DNA of 32,258 nt from the NCBI GenBank assembly GCA_038329845.1, contig JBBQNJ010000060.1, forward strand, positions 1 through 32,258, written 5' to 3'. This document shows, one piece after another, positions 7,345-15,745 of the stretch. Made by a program: the position numbers and the translations under genes. The stretch is from JBBQNJ01 sp038329845 (GTDB taxonomy: Bacteria > Planctomycetota > Phycisphaerae > Tepidisphaerales > Tepidisphaeraceae). Numbering within the stretch: position 1 is the first letter of the stretch; the number at the start of each line of letters is the position of its first letter. The notes under the pieces were generated by a model. The model saw nothing but the letters and a program-made list of their open reading frames with translations, ran no database searches and had not been told where the DNA came from.

Positions 7345-8544
7345 ATGAATCAGCCGCGCGCTTGTGGTGTTGAACTTCGATTAGCCATGATTTCGTCAAT
7401 CGCCGCGCTGCGCGCAAGGTCGTTGCGCATCGGGTTTGGATTAGGACTGCTATGCGCGCTGGCGGGGTCGATGGCGCTGGGCCAGGAGATTTCCCCGGGG
7501 ACGCGCACCGCCCCGGCGATCGCGGCGGGATCCCAGGGCGCCCAGGAGGTCGACGCGTATATTCGGGCCAACGTCGAAAAGTTGAACGGGGAGGACCCCG
7601 ACGCCCAACGGACGGCACGCGATGCTCTGGTGTCGCCGATGCTGCAAAGTCCCGCCGTCACCCCGCTGCCGCCCTTCATGGACTACTACGCCGCGGCGAT
7701 GAATCGGGAATTGCTGCCGTTGGCTCGCAAGGGCGATCTGCGCACGCGGATCAACGTGGGGATCATCACGGCCCGGGTGGCCGAGCGCGTGAACAACTGG
7801 CGATTGCGCGAGACGGCGGTGGTGTTGCTGGACGACAAATTGGAGCCGATCGCTTACTGGGGATTGAAGGCGGCCAAGCCGTTGATGGAGCCGGTGATGC
7901 GCAACGCCGGAGTCATCGCCGATACCGTGCCGTTGTGGGACCGGGTGATCGCCACGGTCAAGCGCTTCGGTTCCGGGCCGGTCGTCAACGAAGGATATGC
8001 GGCGTTGAGCGTGCCCCAGAACGCGCCGCGCGAGGTGCTGGCGCTGGCGATCCCGGCGATGCAGGAGTTGCTGAACTGGCGAGTCGAGCAGTATCGGCGC
8101 GGGGTTCCTCCCGAGCCGATCGCCGACAACGGCGCAGCGCTGTTCCTGAGTTCCGGCGCGATCTGGAGAGCCCAGTCGCAGCAGGAGCAACTCAAGACGA
8201 TCCAGTTGTTCTCGGATCTGATCGGCTACGGTGCCCAACAGCAGCAGTTGCTGAGCGACCGCGATGCGCGGGACTATCTGATCCGGGTGCTGAAGTATTT
8301 CGCTTCGGCGGTCCAGGTGCTTCCGTTCAGCAAGACGCCGGCTCTTCAGCAGGTGCTAACCGACGTTCAGAAGCTGGGGATGAGCATGGCCCCGGCGCAG
8401 GTGGCAGCGCTGTGCGCCCAGTTGGGTCCAGCGCTGAAAAACGTGCCGCAGTTCCAGGCGATGGAGCTTCCCAAGCCGATCCTCACGGGGGCCAGCGGTC
8501 CTGCCGACACGCGGTCCACGCGCCCCGCCACGCTGCCCGAGTAA
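7345..8544 (+). CDS. Exported hypothetical helical protein
   Basis: I do not recognise the family of this 399-residue protein. A hydrophobic export segment (FGLGLLCALAGSMALGQ, ending near residue 47) follows a basic N-region, so it is probably secreted or periplasmic. The remainder is almost all helical and rich in Ala, Leu, Val and Arg, with no cysteine-rich or catalytic-looking motif. The C-terminal 25 residues are Pro/Thr-rich. The start at 7345 has AGGAG nine bases upstream. An ATG at 7387 would give a tidier signal peptide and is the alternative. A sigma-70-like promoter lies 103 bp upstream. The next gene follows after 89 bp with no T-tailed terminator, so the two may be co-transcribed. 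Alpha-solenoid structure is possible but unproven. Confidence 0.75.
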   Translation: MNQPRACGVELRLAMISSIAALRARSLRIGFGLGLLCALAGSMALGQEISPGTRTAPAIAAGSQGAQEVDAYIRANVEKLNGEDPDAQRTARDALVSPMLQSPAVTPLPPFMDYYAAAMNRELLPLARKGDLRTRINVGIITARVAERVNNWRLRETAVVLLDDKLEPIAYWGLKAAKPLMEPVMRNAGVIADTVPLWDRVIATVKRFGSGPVVNEGYAALSVPQNAPREVLALAIPAMQELLNWRVEQYRRGVPPEPIADNGAALFLSSGAIWRAQSQQEQLKTIQLFSDLIGYGAQQQQLLSDRDARDYLIRVLKYFASAVQVLPFSKTPALQQVLTDVQKLGMSMAPAQVAALCAQLGPALKNVPQFQAMELPKPILTGASGPADTRSTRPATLPE

Positions 8545-8633
8545 CGGACCGACGGCCGCACACTCCGCAATTCCGGCGGATGGTTCCCGCCGCGTTCAGC
8601 GCGGAAATCAGGCCCTTCGAGCAAGGAACAACG

Positions 8634-10313
8634 ATGAAGCAGATCCCCTGGTTCGTTATGATCGCGGTGCTTTTCGGTGGCACCTGGGTCGCGGCGCAGA
8701 GCGAGGTGGCTCGGGAATATCCACCCACGTTTCATTGGAAGGACCGCCGTCCGATTGGGACGAGTTTTCTCGCCACCAGCGGCAAGAACTGGGCGAGAAA
8801 TCCGCGCGGCTGGTTCAACGATCCGAATCTCGATGCCCTCTCCGCCGAAGGCCGGCGCCGGTTCGTCGATCGCATGATGAAATTGGCCGACGACTGCGTC
8901 GAGCATGCCAAACGCAGCGACGCCCAAGGCGTGATCGTCTGGGACCTCGAAGGCGAAGAAATGCCTCATGCCGTCAGCTACCTGGGCGATCCGCGAATTC
9001 TCCCCGAGGTCGCGCCGGAAATGGACGCGATCGCCGATGCGTTTTTCAAAAAGTTCCTCGACGCCGGGCTGCGCACGGGCATCTGCATCCGTCCGTCCAG
9101 CATCGTCTTCAAAGATCCCGCCGAGCCGGGGAAATATCCGTGGATCAAGGGGCGTTACGGGCATGTTGATAACGACGACCCGGCCGGCGTCCTGATCGAT
9201 AAGATCGCGTATGCGAAAAAGCGATGGAATTGCACGATCTTTTACATCGACACCAATTTCACCCCCGTGCGGGAAAACGGACAGCTCAAGCGCAAACCCG
9301 GCGGCGCGCCGGAATTTCGGATGCTCTCGCCGGAGGAAATCCGCGCCGTGCATCGGGCGCACCCGGATGTGCTGCTGGCACCGGAGTTCCAGCAGCCGGG
9401 GTACTTCGCTTCATCGAGCGGATATGGCGAATATACCGAGGTCGGCGACTTCGCGGCGGCGGCACGGAGGGCCTATCCCGACGCCTTTCGCATCTGGATG
9501 CCGCGACTGAATGCAGATGATGTCTACTTGAACTGGGATGCGTTCATCGAAAAAGGAATCAAGGCCGGAGATGTTTTCTTCTTCGAGTGCGCGCCGATGC
9601 AGGGTGAATTCGGCCCGCTGCTTCGCCGTGCCATGGAAGAAGCGTCCGATGAGTCGGCGCCGCCGGGCGATCTGGCGGAACTGCTGAAAACGGCGGCGAA
9701 AAGTGAATCCTGGGTCGCGCGGCGTCGGGCGATCGCGGAATTGGAGAAACACCATGACGACGCGGCGACCGAGGTCTTGGCGACGATCGTCCAACATAAT
9801 ACCAACGGCCTGGAACTTTTCGCCGCCCGATCGCTGGGACGACAGGGAACGCCGCGGGCGATGGAATCGCTGAATCGCGCCATCGAGTCGGGCGGTCGCC
9901 CGGCGGTCGCCGCGGCCCATGGACTGGGTGCCAGCGGCAACCCGCAAGCGGTCGAAACGCTGGTCAAGCTGATTAGCGCCGACTCGAAGGACTTCAAACT
10001 TCGCTGGGCCGCGTTGGATGGCTTGGGAGACTTAAAGGCGAAAGAGGCGGTCGATCCGATCGCCGGGTTGATCATGCAACTGCGAACAACCGGGGGTGAA
10101 CTGTCGCGACGGAAGGCGATCATCGCACTGGAACAGATCGGCGACGTCCGCGCCGTCGAGCCACTCGCCGCCGCCTTGACCGAATCGGGGTATGAGCGAT
10201 TGCGGCCACGCATCGGCAAGGCGCTGATGAAGATCACCGGGAATGCCGACGCCAAGAACCCGTCCGATCCCAAGACCTGGGAGCGTTGGCGGGAGAAAGA
10301 CGAGAAGAAATGA
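8634..10313 (+). CDS. Secreted TIM-barrel glycosidase-like protein with C-terminal HEAT repeats
   Basis: The 559-residue protein has a signal peptide (residues 1-22, ending WVAAQ). Residues about 30-330 look like a (beta/alpha)8 barrel: hydrophobic strands end in acidic residues, as in GVIVWDLEGEEMP, CTIFYIDTNFTP, DVLLAPEFQQPGY and DVFFFECAPMQGEFGP, the usual layout of a glycosidase active site. Residues about 345-540 carry four to five HEAT/PBS-lyase-like repeats, such as LFAARSLGRQGTPRAMESL and AAHGLGASGNPQAVETLVKL. I cannot assign a GH family, and the enzyme activity is inferred. The ATG at 8634 has AAGGA seven bases upstream. The frame is open far upstream in another gene's shadow, so the longer reading is rejected. 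Confidence 0.78.
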   Translation: MKQIPWFVMIAVLFGGTWVAAQSEVAREYPPTFHWKDRRPIGTSFLATSGKNWARNPRGWFNDPNLDALSAEGRRRFVDRMMKLADDCVEHAKRSDAQGVIVWDLEGEEMPHAVSYLGDPRILPEVAPEMDAIADAFFKKFLDAGLRTGICIRPSSIVFKDPAEPGKYPWIKGRYGHVDNDDPAGVLIDKIAYAKKRWNCTIFYIDTNFTPVRENGQLKRKPGGAPEFRMLSPEEIRAVHRAHPDVLLAPEFQQPGYFASSSGYGEYTEVGDFAAAARRAYPDAFRIWMPRLNADDVYLNWDAFIEKGIKAGDVFFFECAPMQGEFGPLLRRAMEEASDESAPPGDLAELLKTAAKSESWVARRRAIAELEKHHDDAATEVLATIVQHNTNGLELFAARSLGRQGTPRAMESLNRAIESGGRPAVAAAHGLGASGNPQAVETLVKLISADSKDFKLRWAALDGLGDLKAKEAVDPIAGLIMQLRTTGGELSRRKAIIALEQIGDVRAVEPLAAALTESGYERLRPRIGKALMKITGNADAKNPSDPKTWERWREKDEKK

Positions 10314-10490
10314 GCGGCTGAAACGAAGGGAACGGCGGAAACTTCGGGGCAATCCAAGGGGGAGCCGAAGGGGTCAGGGATTGCGACTCCGCGCCGCACC
10401 GGTCAATGCAACGACTTCTGAACCTAATGCCATCTCAACTTTGCGCCCGCGACGACGACGTCTGGAATGTCCATTGAAGCGGAGTTATCT

Positions 10491-10710
10491 ATGCCTGTCA
10501 TTTCCATGTTCTACGGCATCACTGTGATGATGTTACTTCTTCGATGACAAGCAGCACCATCTGCCGCACATTCACGTCGAATACAGCGAGGAATCCGCCG
10601 TGCTGGCGATTCCGTCCGGAGATGTGCTGGCAAGATCGATCCGGACCTCGCGGCTCAAGTTGGCGCAGGCGTGGATTGAGATTCATCAGGAGGAGCTGAC
10701 AGCCAACCGC
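10491..10710 (+). pseudogene. DUF4160 family protein, frameshifted and without its own stop
   Basis: The start ATG at 10491 follows a GGAG box and reads MPVISMFYGITVMM, the typical DUF4160 N-terminus. The frame then breaks at an apparent extra T near 10532-10534. In the shifted frame the protein continues YFFDDKQHHLPHIHVEY, AVLAIPSGDVLARSIR and LAQAWIEIHQEELTANR, which covers the rest of the family. Intact members are about 75-90 residues, so nearly the whole gene is present. No stop follows in the shifted frame before the sequence runs into the convergent permease gene, so the 3' end has been lost as well. DUF4160 genes are often paired with DUF2442 genes in small toxin-antitoxin-like modules; no DUF2442 partner remains here. 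A sequencing error could explain the frameshift but not the missing end. Confidence 0.75.
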
Positions 10711-10713
10711 TCT

Positions 10714-11580
10714 TCATCCTTTGACCGCGCCGGCGGCCAAACCTTTAACGAACCAGCGCATTGTGAACAGGAACATGATGATCAGCGGCAGACTGGCGAC
10801 GCTGAACGCGGCCATGATGTGGCCCCACTGCTTGACGTATTCGCCTTCGAGGTAGATCAGGCCCACTCCCACGGGAAACAACTCCGGATCGCGCAGAATC
10901 ACCAACGGAAGCACGAAACTGTTCCAGTTCTCCAGGAACATCACGATCGCAAGGGTCCCGATCACGGGCAGACTCATTGGGATCACGATGTTGCGAATTT
11001 GGGCCAGATGGCTGGCACCGTCGATTTCGGCCGCCTCGAACAGGTCGCGCGGAATCTCCTCGATGAAGTTGCGAAGCACGAAAATGCAGAACGCCTGCGC
11101 CCCGGCCATGCCGACAATGATTAAGGCCCACAGGGTGTTGAGCAGGCTCATTCGCTTGAGCAGCGAAAAAAGCGGCACCAGGTTGGCGATCGACGGCATC
11201 ATCATCAGCACCATGAATGCCAGGAAGAGCATCGCCCCGCCGGGCATGCGGTAGCGGGCGAAGAAATACGCCCCCAGCACCGCAAGCACCAGCGCCCCGG
11301 CGGTTGCCAGCACCGCCACGAAGATCGTGTTGGCCAGGTACGGAACGATCAGGTGAATGGCGAATCGCCAGTTCTCCCAGTGCCACTGCGATGGAGCATC
11401 CGGCAGCCACGGGCTGGCGAGAAACTGCTGATTATCCTTGAAACTGATGTGCGCCATCATGTAGACGGGAAACAACTGGATGGCCAGCAGGCCGACGATC
11501 ACCAGGTGTTTTCCCCAGTCGCTTCCGCTACGCCCCGGGCCGGGAGCGATCCTCTTGTCGGCGGCGATGGGTACGCTCAT
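10714..11580 (-). CDS. ABC transporter permease, sugar type (MalG/UgpE-like)
   Basis: This 288-residue inner-membrane subunit of a carbohydrate ABC importer has six predicted membrane helices. The EAA coupling loop is clear: FEAAEIDGASHLAQIRNIVI followed by PMSLP, the site that contacts the ATPase. The N-terminal helix (HLVIVGLLAIQLFPVYMMAH) and the ISFKDNQQF segment are typical of the MalG-like partner. The start at 11580 overlaps the stop of the preceding permease by ATGA, so the pair is translationally coupled. The gene ends head-to-head with the broken DUF4160 gene, three bases away. No ATPase gene follows, so the complex probably borrows a shared ATPase encoded elsewhere. Confidence 0.9.
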   Translation of the reverse strand: MSVPIAADKRIAPGPGRSGSDWGKHLVIVGLLAIQLFPVYMMAHISFKDNQQFLASPWLPDAPSQWHWENWRFAIHLIVPYLANTIFVAVLATAGALVLAVLGAYFFARYRMPGGAMLFLAFMVLMMMPSIANLVPLFSLLKRMSLLNTLWALIIVGMAGAQAFCIFVLRNFIEEIPRDLFEAAEIDGASHLAQIRNIVIPMSLPVIGTLAIVMFLENWNSFVLPLVILRDPELFPVGVGLIYLEGEYVKQWGHIMAAFSVASLPLIIMFLFTMRWFVKGLAAGAVKG

Positions 11581-12524
11581 TTCTCCACCCTCACGAACCG
11601 GTTGTTGATCAGCGTCAGCAGGAGGATGGCGCCGAACAGGATCAACCCCAAGGCGCAGGCGTAGCCGAATTCGCTGTTGGAAAAAGCGCGATTGTACATC
11701 CACAGCCCCGGGACCATTCCCTGGCCCGCCGGGCCGCCGTTGTCGCCCAGCAGCAGCAGTTGCAGGCCATAACCTTGAAGGGTGCCGATGATCAATAGAA
11801 CCATGGTCAGGCGAATCTGCGTGAGGATCAGGGGAAACTCAATGTGGCGAAACCGCTGCCAGGAATTGACCCCGTCGATCTCCGCCGCCTCGTACACCTC
11901 GGTCCCGATCGACTGAAGTCCCGCCAGATAGAGCAGCACCCCGACGGCACCGATCCAGGGAAAACCCCAGATAATCAACGAGGGGATGATCAGTTCCGGC
12001 TGGCTAAGCCATCCGATCGGTCGATCGGCGGCGAACACGCCCCAGCCGAACAGGTGATCGGCCCAGACCAGCAGCGCCCGCCCGCCGGTCAGATCCAACA
12101 ACCGATTCAGCGCGCCGACATTGGGATCGAGAAAAAACTTCCAGATGAACAGAAACACCAGTTGCGGCACGACCATGGGGACGACCACGCCCACGCGATA
12201 CCAGTATTGCCAGCGCACGCTCTGGAGCCGGTGGATCAGCACCGCGATGAGGATCGAGGGGATGAGCTTGATGACATTGGCGACGACGAGGATGCCGATC
12301 ACGGCAAACGACCACCACAGCACCGAATCGTTCCAGGCGCGTACGAAATTGTCGAAGCCGATGTATCGCTTGACGTCGCCGCCCTGCCAGTCGAAGAAGC
12401 TGTGATAGACAGCGCTGACCGCCGGGAAATAGGCGAATGTGCCGACCATCGCCAGGGCCGGCAGCACCAACAGGTACAGCGGCCACTCGCGCCACGCCTT
12501 CTTGTAGGAAATCGTCTGGGCCAT
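11577..12524 (-). CDS. ABC transporter permease, sugar type (MalF/UgpA-like)
   Basis: This 315-residue permease is the partner of the one at 10714-11580. It starts with a short cytoplasmic stretch, MAQTISYKKAWREWPLYLLV, followed by the first membrane helix and a periplasmic loop. The EAA loop reads YEAAEIDGVNSWQRFRHIEF followed by PLIL. About six membrane helices are expected. The gene starts 15 bp after the regulator stop and overlaps the second permease start by four bases, so regulator and permeases form one minus-strand operon. No substrate-binding protein gene is present, which is unusual because importers of this type normally have one alongside. Confidence 0.9.
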   Translation of the reverse strand: MAQTISYKKAWREWPLYLLVLPALAMVGTFAYFPAVSAVYHSFFDWQGGDVKRYIGFDNFVRAWNDSVLWWSFAVIGILVVANVIKLIPSILIAVLIHRLQSVRWQYWYRVGVVVPMVVPQLVFLFIWKFFLDPNVGALNRLLDLTGGRALLVWADHLFGWGVFAADRPIGWLSQPELIIPSLIIWGFPWIGAVGVLLYLAGLQSIGTEVYEAAEIDGVNSWQRFRHIEFPLILTQIRLTMVLLIIGTLQGYGLQLLLLGDNGGPAGQGMVPGLWMYNRAFSNSEFGYACALGLILFGAILLLTLINNRFVRVEK

Positions 12525-12539
12525 AGGGGACCGAGCCGT

Positions 12540-13670
12540 TCAATCCGCAGAAGCGCCGGCCGCCGAATCGCCACCGGTGCGGATCCGAGCCGGCGGATCG
12601 CCGCTGATCAGCCGCATCGGCATCACCAGTCGGGGTTCGGACGGGACCTTCGCATCCATGCACTCAATCAGACGCTGGCCCATCTCGACCGCCATGGTAT
12701 CCGGGTCGGTCTCGATGCGGGCCACGGGGAACGGCGACCAGAAGGCGGCCCCGCCGCTCATATGGGTGACAATCGCCAGTTCATCGGGAACCTTCACCCG
12801 GGCCTCGATGATCGCGTGCAGGGCGTCACCGAACAGCACATCGTCGGTGATGAGAAGCCCATCGGGTTTCTCGTCGCCGGGCGACGACCAGATTTCGCGG
12901 AACTCTTCCCAGCCGGCCCCGGGCGAATCGGGGGGCAAGTCGGTGCGGAGCCACTGGACATTTAACGGAAGATCCCGCCGGCGCATCGCGTCGAGGATCG
13001 TCCGCGGATCGCCCCAACTCATGAAGGCCAGCTTGCGTCGACCCCGCGACACCAGGTGATCGATCCCGATGTCGACGAGGTCGGCGATCTTGCCGCTGAC
13101 CGAACAGGGCAGCCATGGATCGCATCCGACAACGGCGATGCTCGCATCGGCCAGGCGCCGCGCGAGGGGATGGCCCATCCCCACCACCGCCGCCACGCCG
13201 CGGATGCGCCCAGCGTCGAGTTCTTCGAGAAATTCCGGGCAACTGCTGCCGCGAGCGGGATCTTCCCATATCTCCCGGGCGCTGGTGCCCGGCTCGATGC
13301 GCCCGATATATAACCGGGTGCGCACCGCCTGCTGATCCAGAAATAGCCTCAACTGCTGGGTCAACCGTCGAAAATGGTATCCGACGCGCGGATGCGTCAC
13401 GTCCATCTCGGCCAAGATCGCAACATGCTGATTGGCATGAGGATCGACCACCACCGTCCCGCTGCCGCGATGCCGGGCGATCACCCCTTCCTCGGCCAGA
13501 ATGCTCAGGGCCTCGCGGACCGTGGGAAAACTGACCCCAAACCGCCGGGCCAGTTCGTTTTGCGACTCCAGCGGATCGCCCGGCTTCATGCGAGTAACGA
13601 TCTCGCGGCGAAGCTGCCCGTAAATGCGCCGGTGTAAAGGCTGCGACTGCGGATGCGATGAATGGCTCAT
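12540..13670 (-). CDS. GntR/LacI hybrid transcriptional regulator
   Basis: This 376-residue DNA-binding regulator has an N-terminal GntR-type winged helix at residues 10-75, with the recognition helix in ARRFGVSFPTVREALSIL and the wing near GVIARHRGSGTVVV. Residues about 85-370 form a periplasmic-binding-protein-like effector domain of the LacI/GalR type, with RGRRKLAFMSWGDP and PDGLLITDDVLFGDALHAI. This is the AraR-like architecture used to sense sugars or sugar derivatives. The ATG at 13670 is 98 bp from the divergent glycosidase gene, so the shared intergenic region is the obvious operator. It heads the operon with the two sugar permeases. The ligand cannot be named from sequence. Confidence 0.9.
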   Translation of the reverse strand: MSHSSHPQSQPLHRRIYGQLRREIVTRMKPGDPLESQNELARRFGVSFPTVREALSILAEEGVIARHRGSGTVVVDPHANQHVAILAEMDVTHPRVGYHFRRLTQQLRLFLDQQAVRTRLYIGRIEPGTSAREIWEDPARGSSCPEFLEELDAGRIRGVAAVVGMGHPLARRLADASIAVVGCDPWLPCSVSGKIADLVDIGIDHLVSRGRRKLAFMSWGDPRTILDAMRRRDLPLNVQWLRTDLPPDSPGAGWEEFREIWSSPGDEKPDGLLITDDVLFGDALHAIIEARVKVPDELAIVTHMSGGAAFWSPFPVARIETDPDTMAVEMGQRLIECMDAKVPSEPRLVMPMRLISGDPPARIRTGGDSAAGASAD

Positions 13671-13692
13671 GGCTACTCTCTGTAACGCAAAC

Positions 13693-13721
13693 TGGACAAC
13701 GCCGTAAAGTTATATTATGTT
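13693..13721 (+). promoter_or_regulatory. Possible promoter TGGACA-N17-TATGTT in the divergent region
   Basis: TGGACA (13693-13698) and TATGTT (13716-13721) are separated by 17 bases, each with one or two mismatches to the sigma-70 consensus. The position suits the gene starting at 13769. The AT-rich patch is distinct from its GC-rich surroundings. The same 98-bp interval must also hold the promoter of the divergent regulator and probably its operator; I could not define a convincing palindrome. Confidence 0.4.
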
Positions 13722-13768
13722 TTCTCGCCGGAATCAAGAATCCGAAAAAGGAACAACCGAGTTATTCT

Positions 13769-15721
13769 ATGAGTTCATCCAATCCATCTCCGGCCTGCGT
13801 GCTGAACATTCAAGTCGATGAGCGGACCGGCCAACTTATCGAGCTTCATCGGCCTGATGGGTCGCCTCTGCTGCGATTTCATCCGGCGGCGGAGCTGCGG
13901 CTGAACGGCGTGTCGCTGGAAACCGAACTTGTCTCGATCGACCAGTGCGCCAGCGAACACATCACCATCATGCACGCTCGGATTACCGCCGCCTACGGGG
14001 CGGGAGTTCGACTGGAAGTGCGCCGGATCCTCACGCTGGGCGCGATCGGCGGGCACACCGGGCGCTCGCAGACGGCGCACATCCGCTACGAGATCCGCCG
14101 GATTGCCAACACCGAATGTGGCTCGACGCTCGATTACATCTGGCAGCCGGAAATTGAATCGCCGTTCACACTGGACCGCGTGGATGTGCTTTGCGCCCCG
14201 ACGCCATTGCTGGGAAAATCGACGCGCCTGCGGGCACTGGCGATCGGCGGCAGCGGCCCGCGCGACCATGTGAGTTTCGAGGATGCCCCCATCGCCGAGG
14301 TGGTTCCGCTGCTGCGAACCGGCTTTCGATCGACGTTCCCCGGCCAGCCGACAATCAACGGCGGGCTGCTCTATAACCCCGACGATCAGCGATTCGTCTG
14401 GGCGATCGTTCGTCGCCCTTATGTCGGGGGCAGGATGGACTTCGCCGCCGATCGCATCGGGTTCCAGTTTTATTACTTTCTACCCATGCCGATCGGTGAG
14501 GAGATCATGACCCCGGCGGTGTCGCTGATGTGGGGCACGAACCTCGACGATGCCGATCGCGTGCTGGCTGAACAGTTCGATGTGTTCGAGGAGCCGCCGG
14601 ACTGGTGGTATCGCACCGCCTGGTTCTGGCTGCATCCCAATTGCCAAGCGGACGGATCGTTCCAGGCCATGGGTCGCGGTGCCGAGATCTTGCACGAGCA
14701 ATGCGGGGTCAACGGCTTCGGAATGTTCCTTCATGACGTTCCCTGGGCGGGTCGGGATTGCGACGTGGCGAGTCCGCGACCCAGCCCGACGCTCGGCGGG
14801 GATCGCCCGCTGCGCGAGGTACTCAAACGCTTCAACGACAAGGGGATTCACAGCTACGTATGGATGAGTCAGAAAGGGCATCGGCCCGATGGGCCGGGAT
14901 ATCGCGAGTCGTGGGCGATCAAGGGGATCGACCCGAGATGCGTGCGTCTTCACGATAAGGCCAACGCGGGCGTTCGCCTGGACATCGTCAATCCCGCCGA
15001 TCCTTCGTTCGAGGAATACATCTTCGATTGGATCCGCCACTACGTGTGCGACTTGGGCGTGACGGGGATCTTCTGGGACTCGGGTTTTCAGCCGATCCCG
15101 CCCGATTTCGGCGACAAACCGTACGTCCGCTTCCCCGGTCAGTCGATGGCGTCGATGCTCGAGTTTTATCGCAAGGCGTATCGGTTTGGGCGCTCGCTCA
15201 GCCCCGACTTTTTCATGTGGATCGAAGGAATTTCAACCGACGTGACCTGCAACGGCTTCGCCGTGGACAAGCGCGATCATGAGGGTGCTTGTGGTCACGC
15301 TTTGATGCACCGGTTGGCCCATCGCGGACCCAAGCGGCTGGTCTGGCGGTCGGCCTGGCCGCACGATGTCTCGGGGGCGTTTCCGTTCCTCAACCCGGTG
15401 AACGATGTGGGATGGGCACCGGGACCGCAGCGATATGAGAAGGTGGCGGCCGATCCGATGAACCAGTGGCTCTGCCGAACCGTCCGCGAACGCGGGATGC
15501 GCTCGGCGAGCGGCCTGGGCAAGGGGATCAGCCGGATCGACGAGTTCATCATCGTCAGCCCCGGGGCACCGGCTCAGGAGATTACCATCGACGGTGCCCA
15601 AGGTCGCAGCGCCCGGCTCGAGCCGATCGTCGGCGGCGATGCGGTGGCCTCCACGGGCACCGAGGGAGCGACGCGATTTTCGCTTCAGACGCCGGGGGCC
15701 TATCGGCTGACGGCCGAATGA
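13769..15721 (+). CDS. Putative glycoside hydrolase with TIM-barrel domain (clan GH-D-like)
   Basis: This 650-residue protein has an N-terminal beta-sandwich-like domain (residues about 1-270), as found before the barrel in GH31/GH36 enzymes. A barrel follows, with GVNGFGMFLHDVPWAGRD, GIHSYVWMSQKGH and GIFWDSGF. Asp437 in the FWDSG strand is the best candidate nucleophile and Glu486 (FMWIEGIST) a possible second acid; both are inferred. The last 80 residues look like a beta domain. No signal peptide is visible, so it probably acts on imported oligosaccharides. An ATG at 13658 in frame overlaps the divergent regulator and gives no domain sequence. The start at 13769 has AAGGA about 16 bases upstream, rather far. 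The next gene begins 25 bp downstream. The exact family is not assigned. Confidence 0.78.
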   Translation: MSSSNPSPACVLNIQVDERTGQLIELHRPDGSPLLRFHPAAELRLNGVSLETELVSIDQCASEHITIMHARITAAYGAGVRLEVRRILTLGAIGGHTGRSQTAHIRYEIRRIANTECGSTLDYIWQPEIESPFTLDRVDVLCAPTPLLGKSTRLRALAIGGSGPRDHVSFEDAPIAEVVPLLRTGFRSTFPGQPTINGGLLYNPDDQRFVWAIVRRPYVGGRMDFAADRIGFQFYYFLPMPIGEEIMTPAVSLMWGTNLDDADRVLAEQFDVFEEPPDWWYRTAWFWLHPNCQADGSFQAMGRGAEILHEQCGVNGFGMFLHDVPWAGRDCDVASPRPSPTLGGDRPLREVLKRFNDKGIHSYVWMSQKGHRPDGPGYRESWAIKGIDPRCVRLHDKANAGVRLDIVNPADPSFEEYIFDWIRHYVCDLGVTGIFWDSGFQPIPPDFGDKPYVRFPGQSMASMLEFYRKAYRFGRSLSPDFFMWIEGISTDVTCNGFAVDKRDHEGACGHALMHRLAHRGPKRLVWRSAWPHDVSGAFPFLNPVNDVGWAPGPQRYEKVAADPMNQWLCRTVRERGMRSASGLGKGISRIDEFIIVSPGAPAQEITIDGAQGRSARLEPIVGGDAVASTGTEGATRFSLQTPGAYRLTAE

Positions 15722-15745
15722 ACCGTTCAACTGAGGGAAGCGACA

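Noticed and set aside
8590..8604. CCGCG-ttcag-CGCGG hairpin as a terminator
   Set aside because: No T run follows, and it lies in the short gap before a gene in the same direction, so read-through is more likely.
7452..8633. Upstream extension of the TIM-barrel/HEAT gene
   Set aside because: The frame is open through the preceding gene, but the sequence is a shadow; the ATG at 8634 has AAGGA and a signal peptide directly after it.
11844..12965. 373-codon open frame on the plus strand
   Set aside because: It lies opposite the permease and regulator genes, is rich in Arg, His, Asp and Pro without domains, and has no ribosome binding site; it is a shadow of GC-rich coding DNA.
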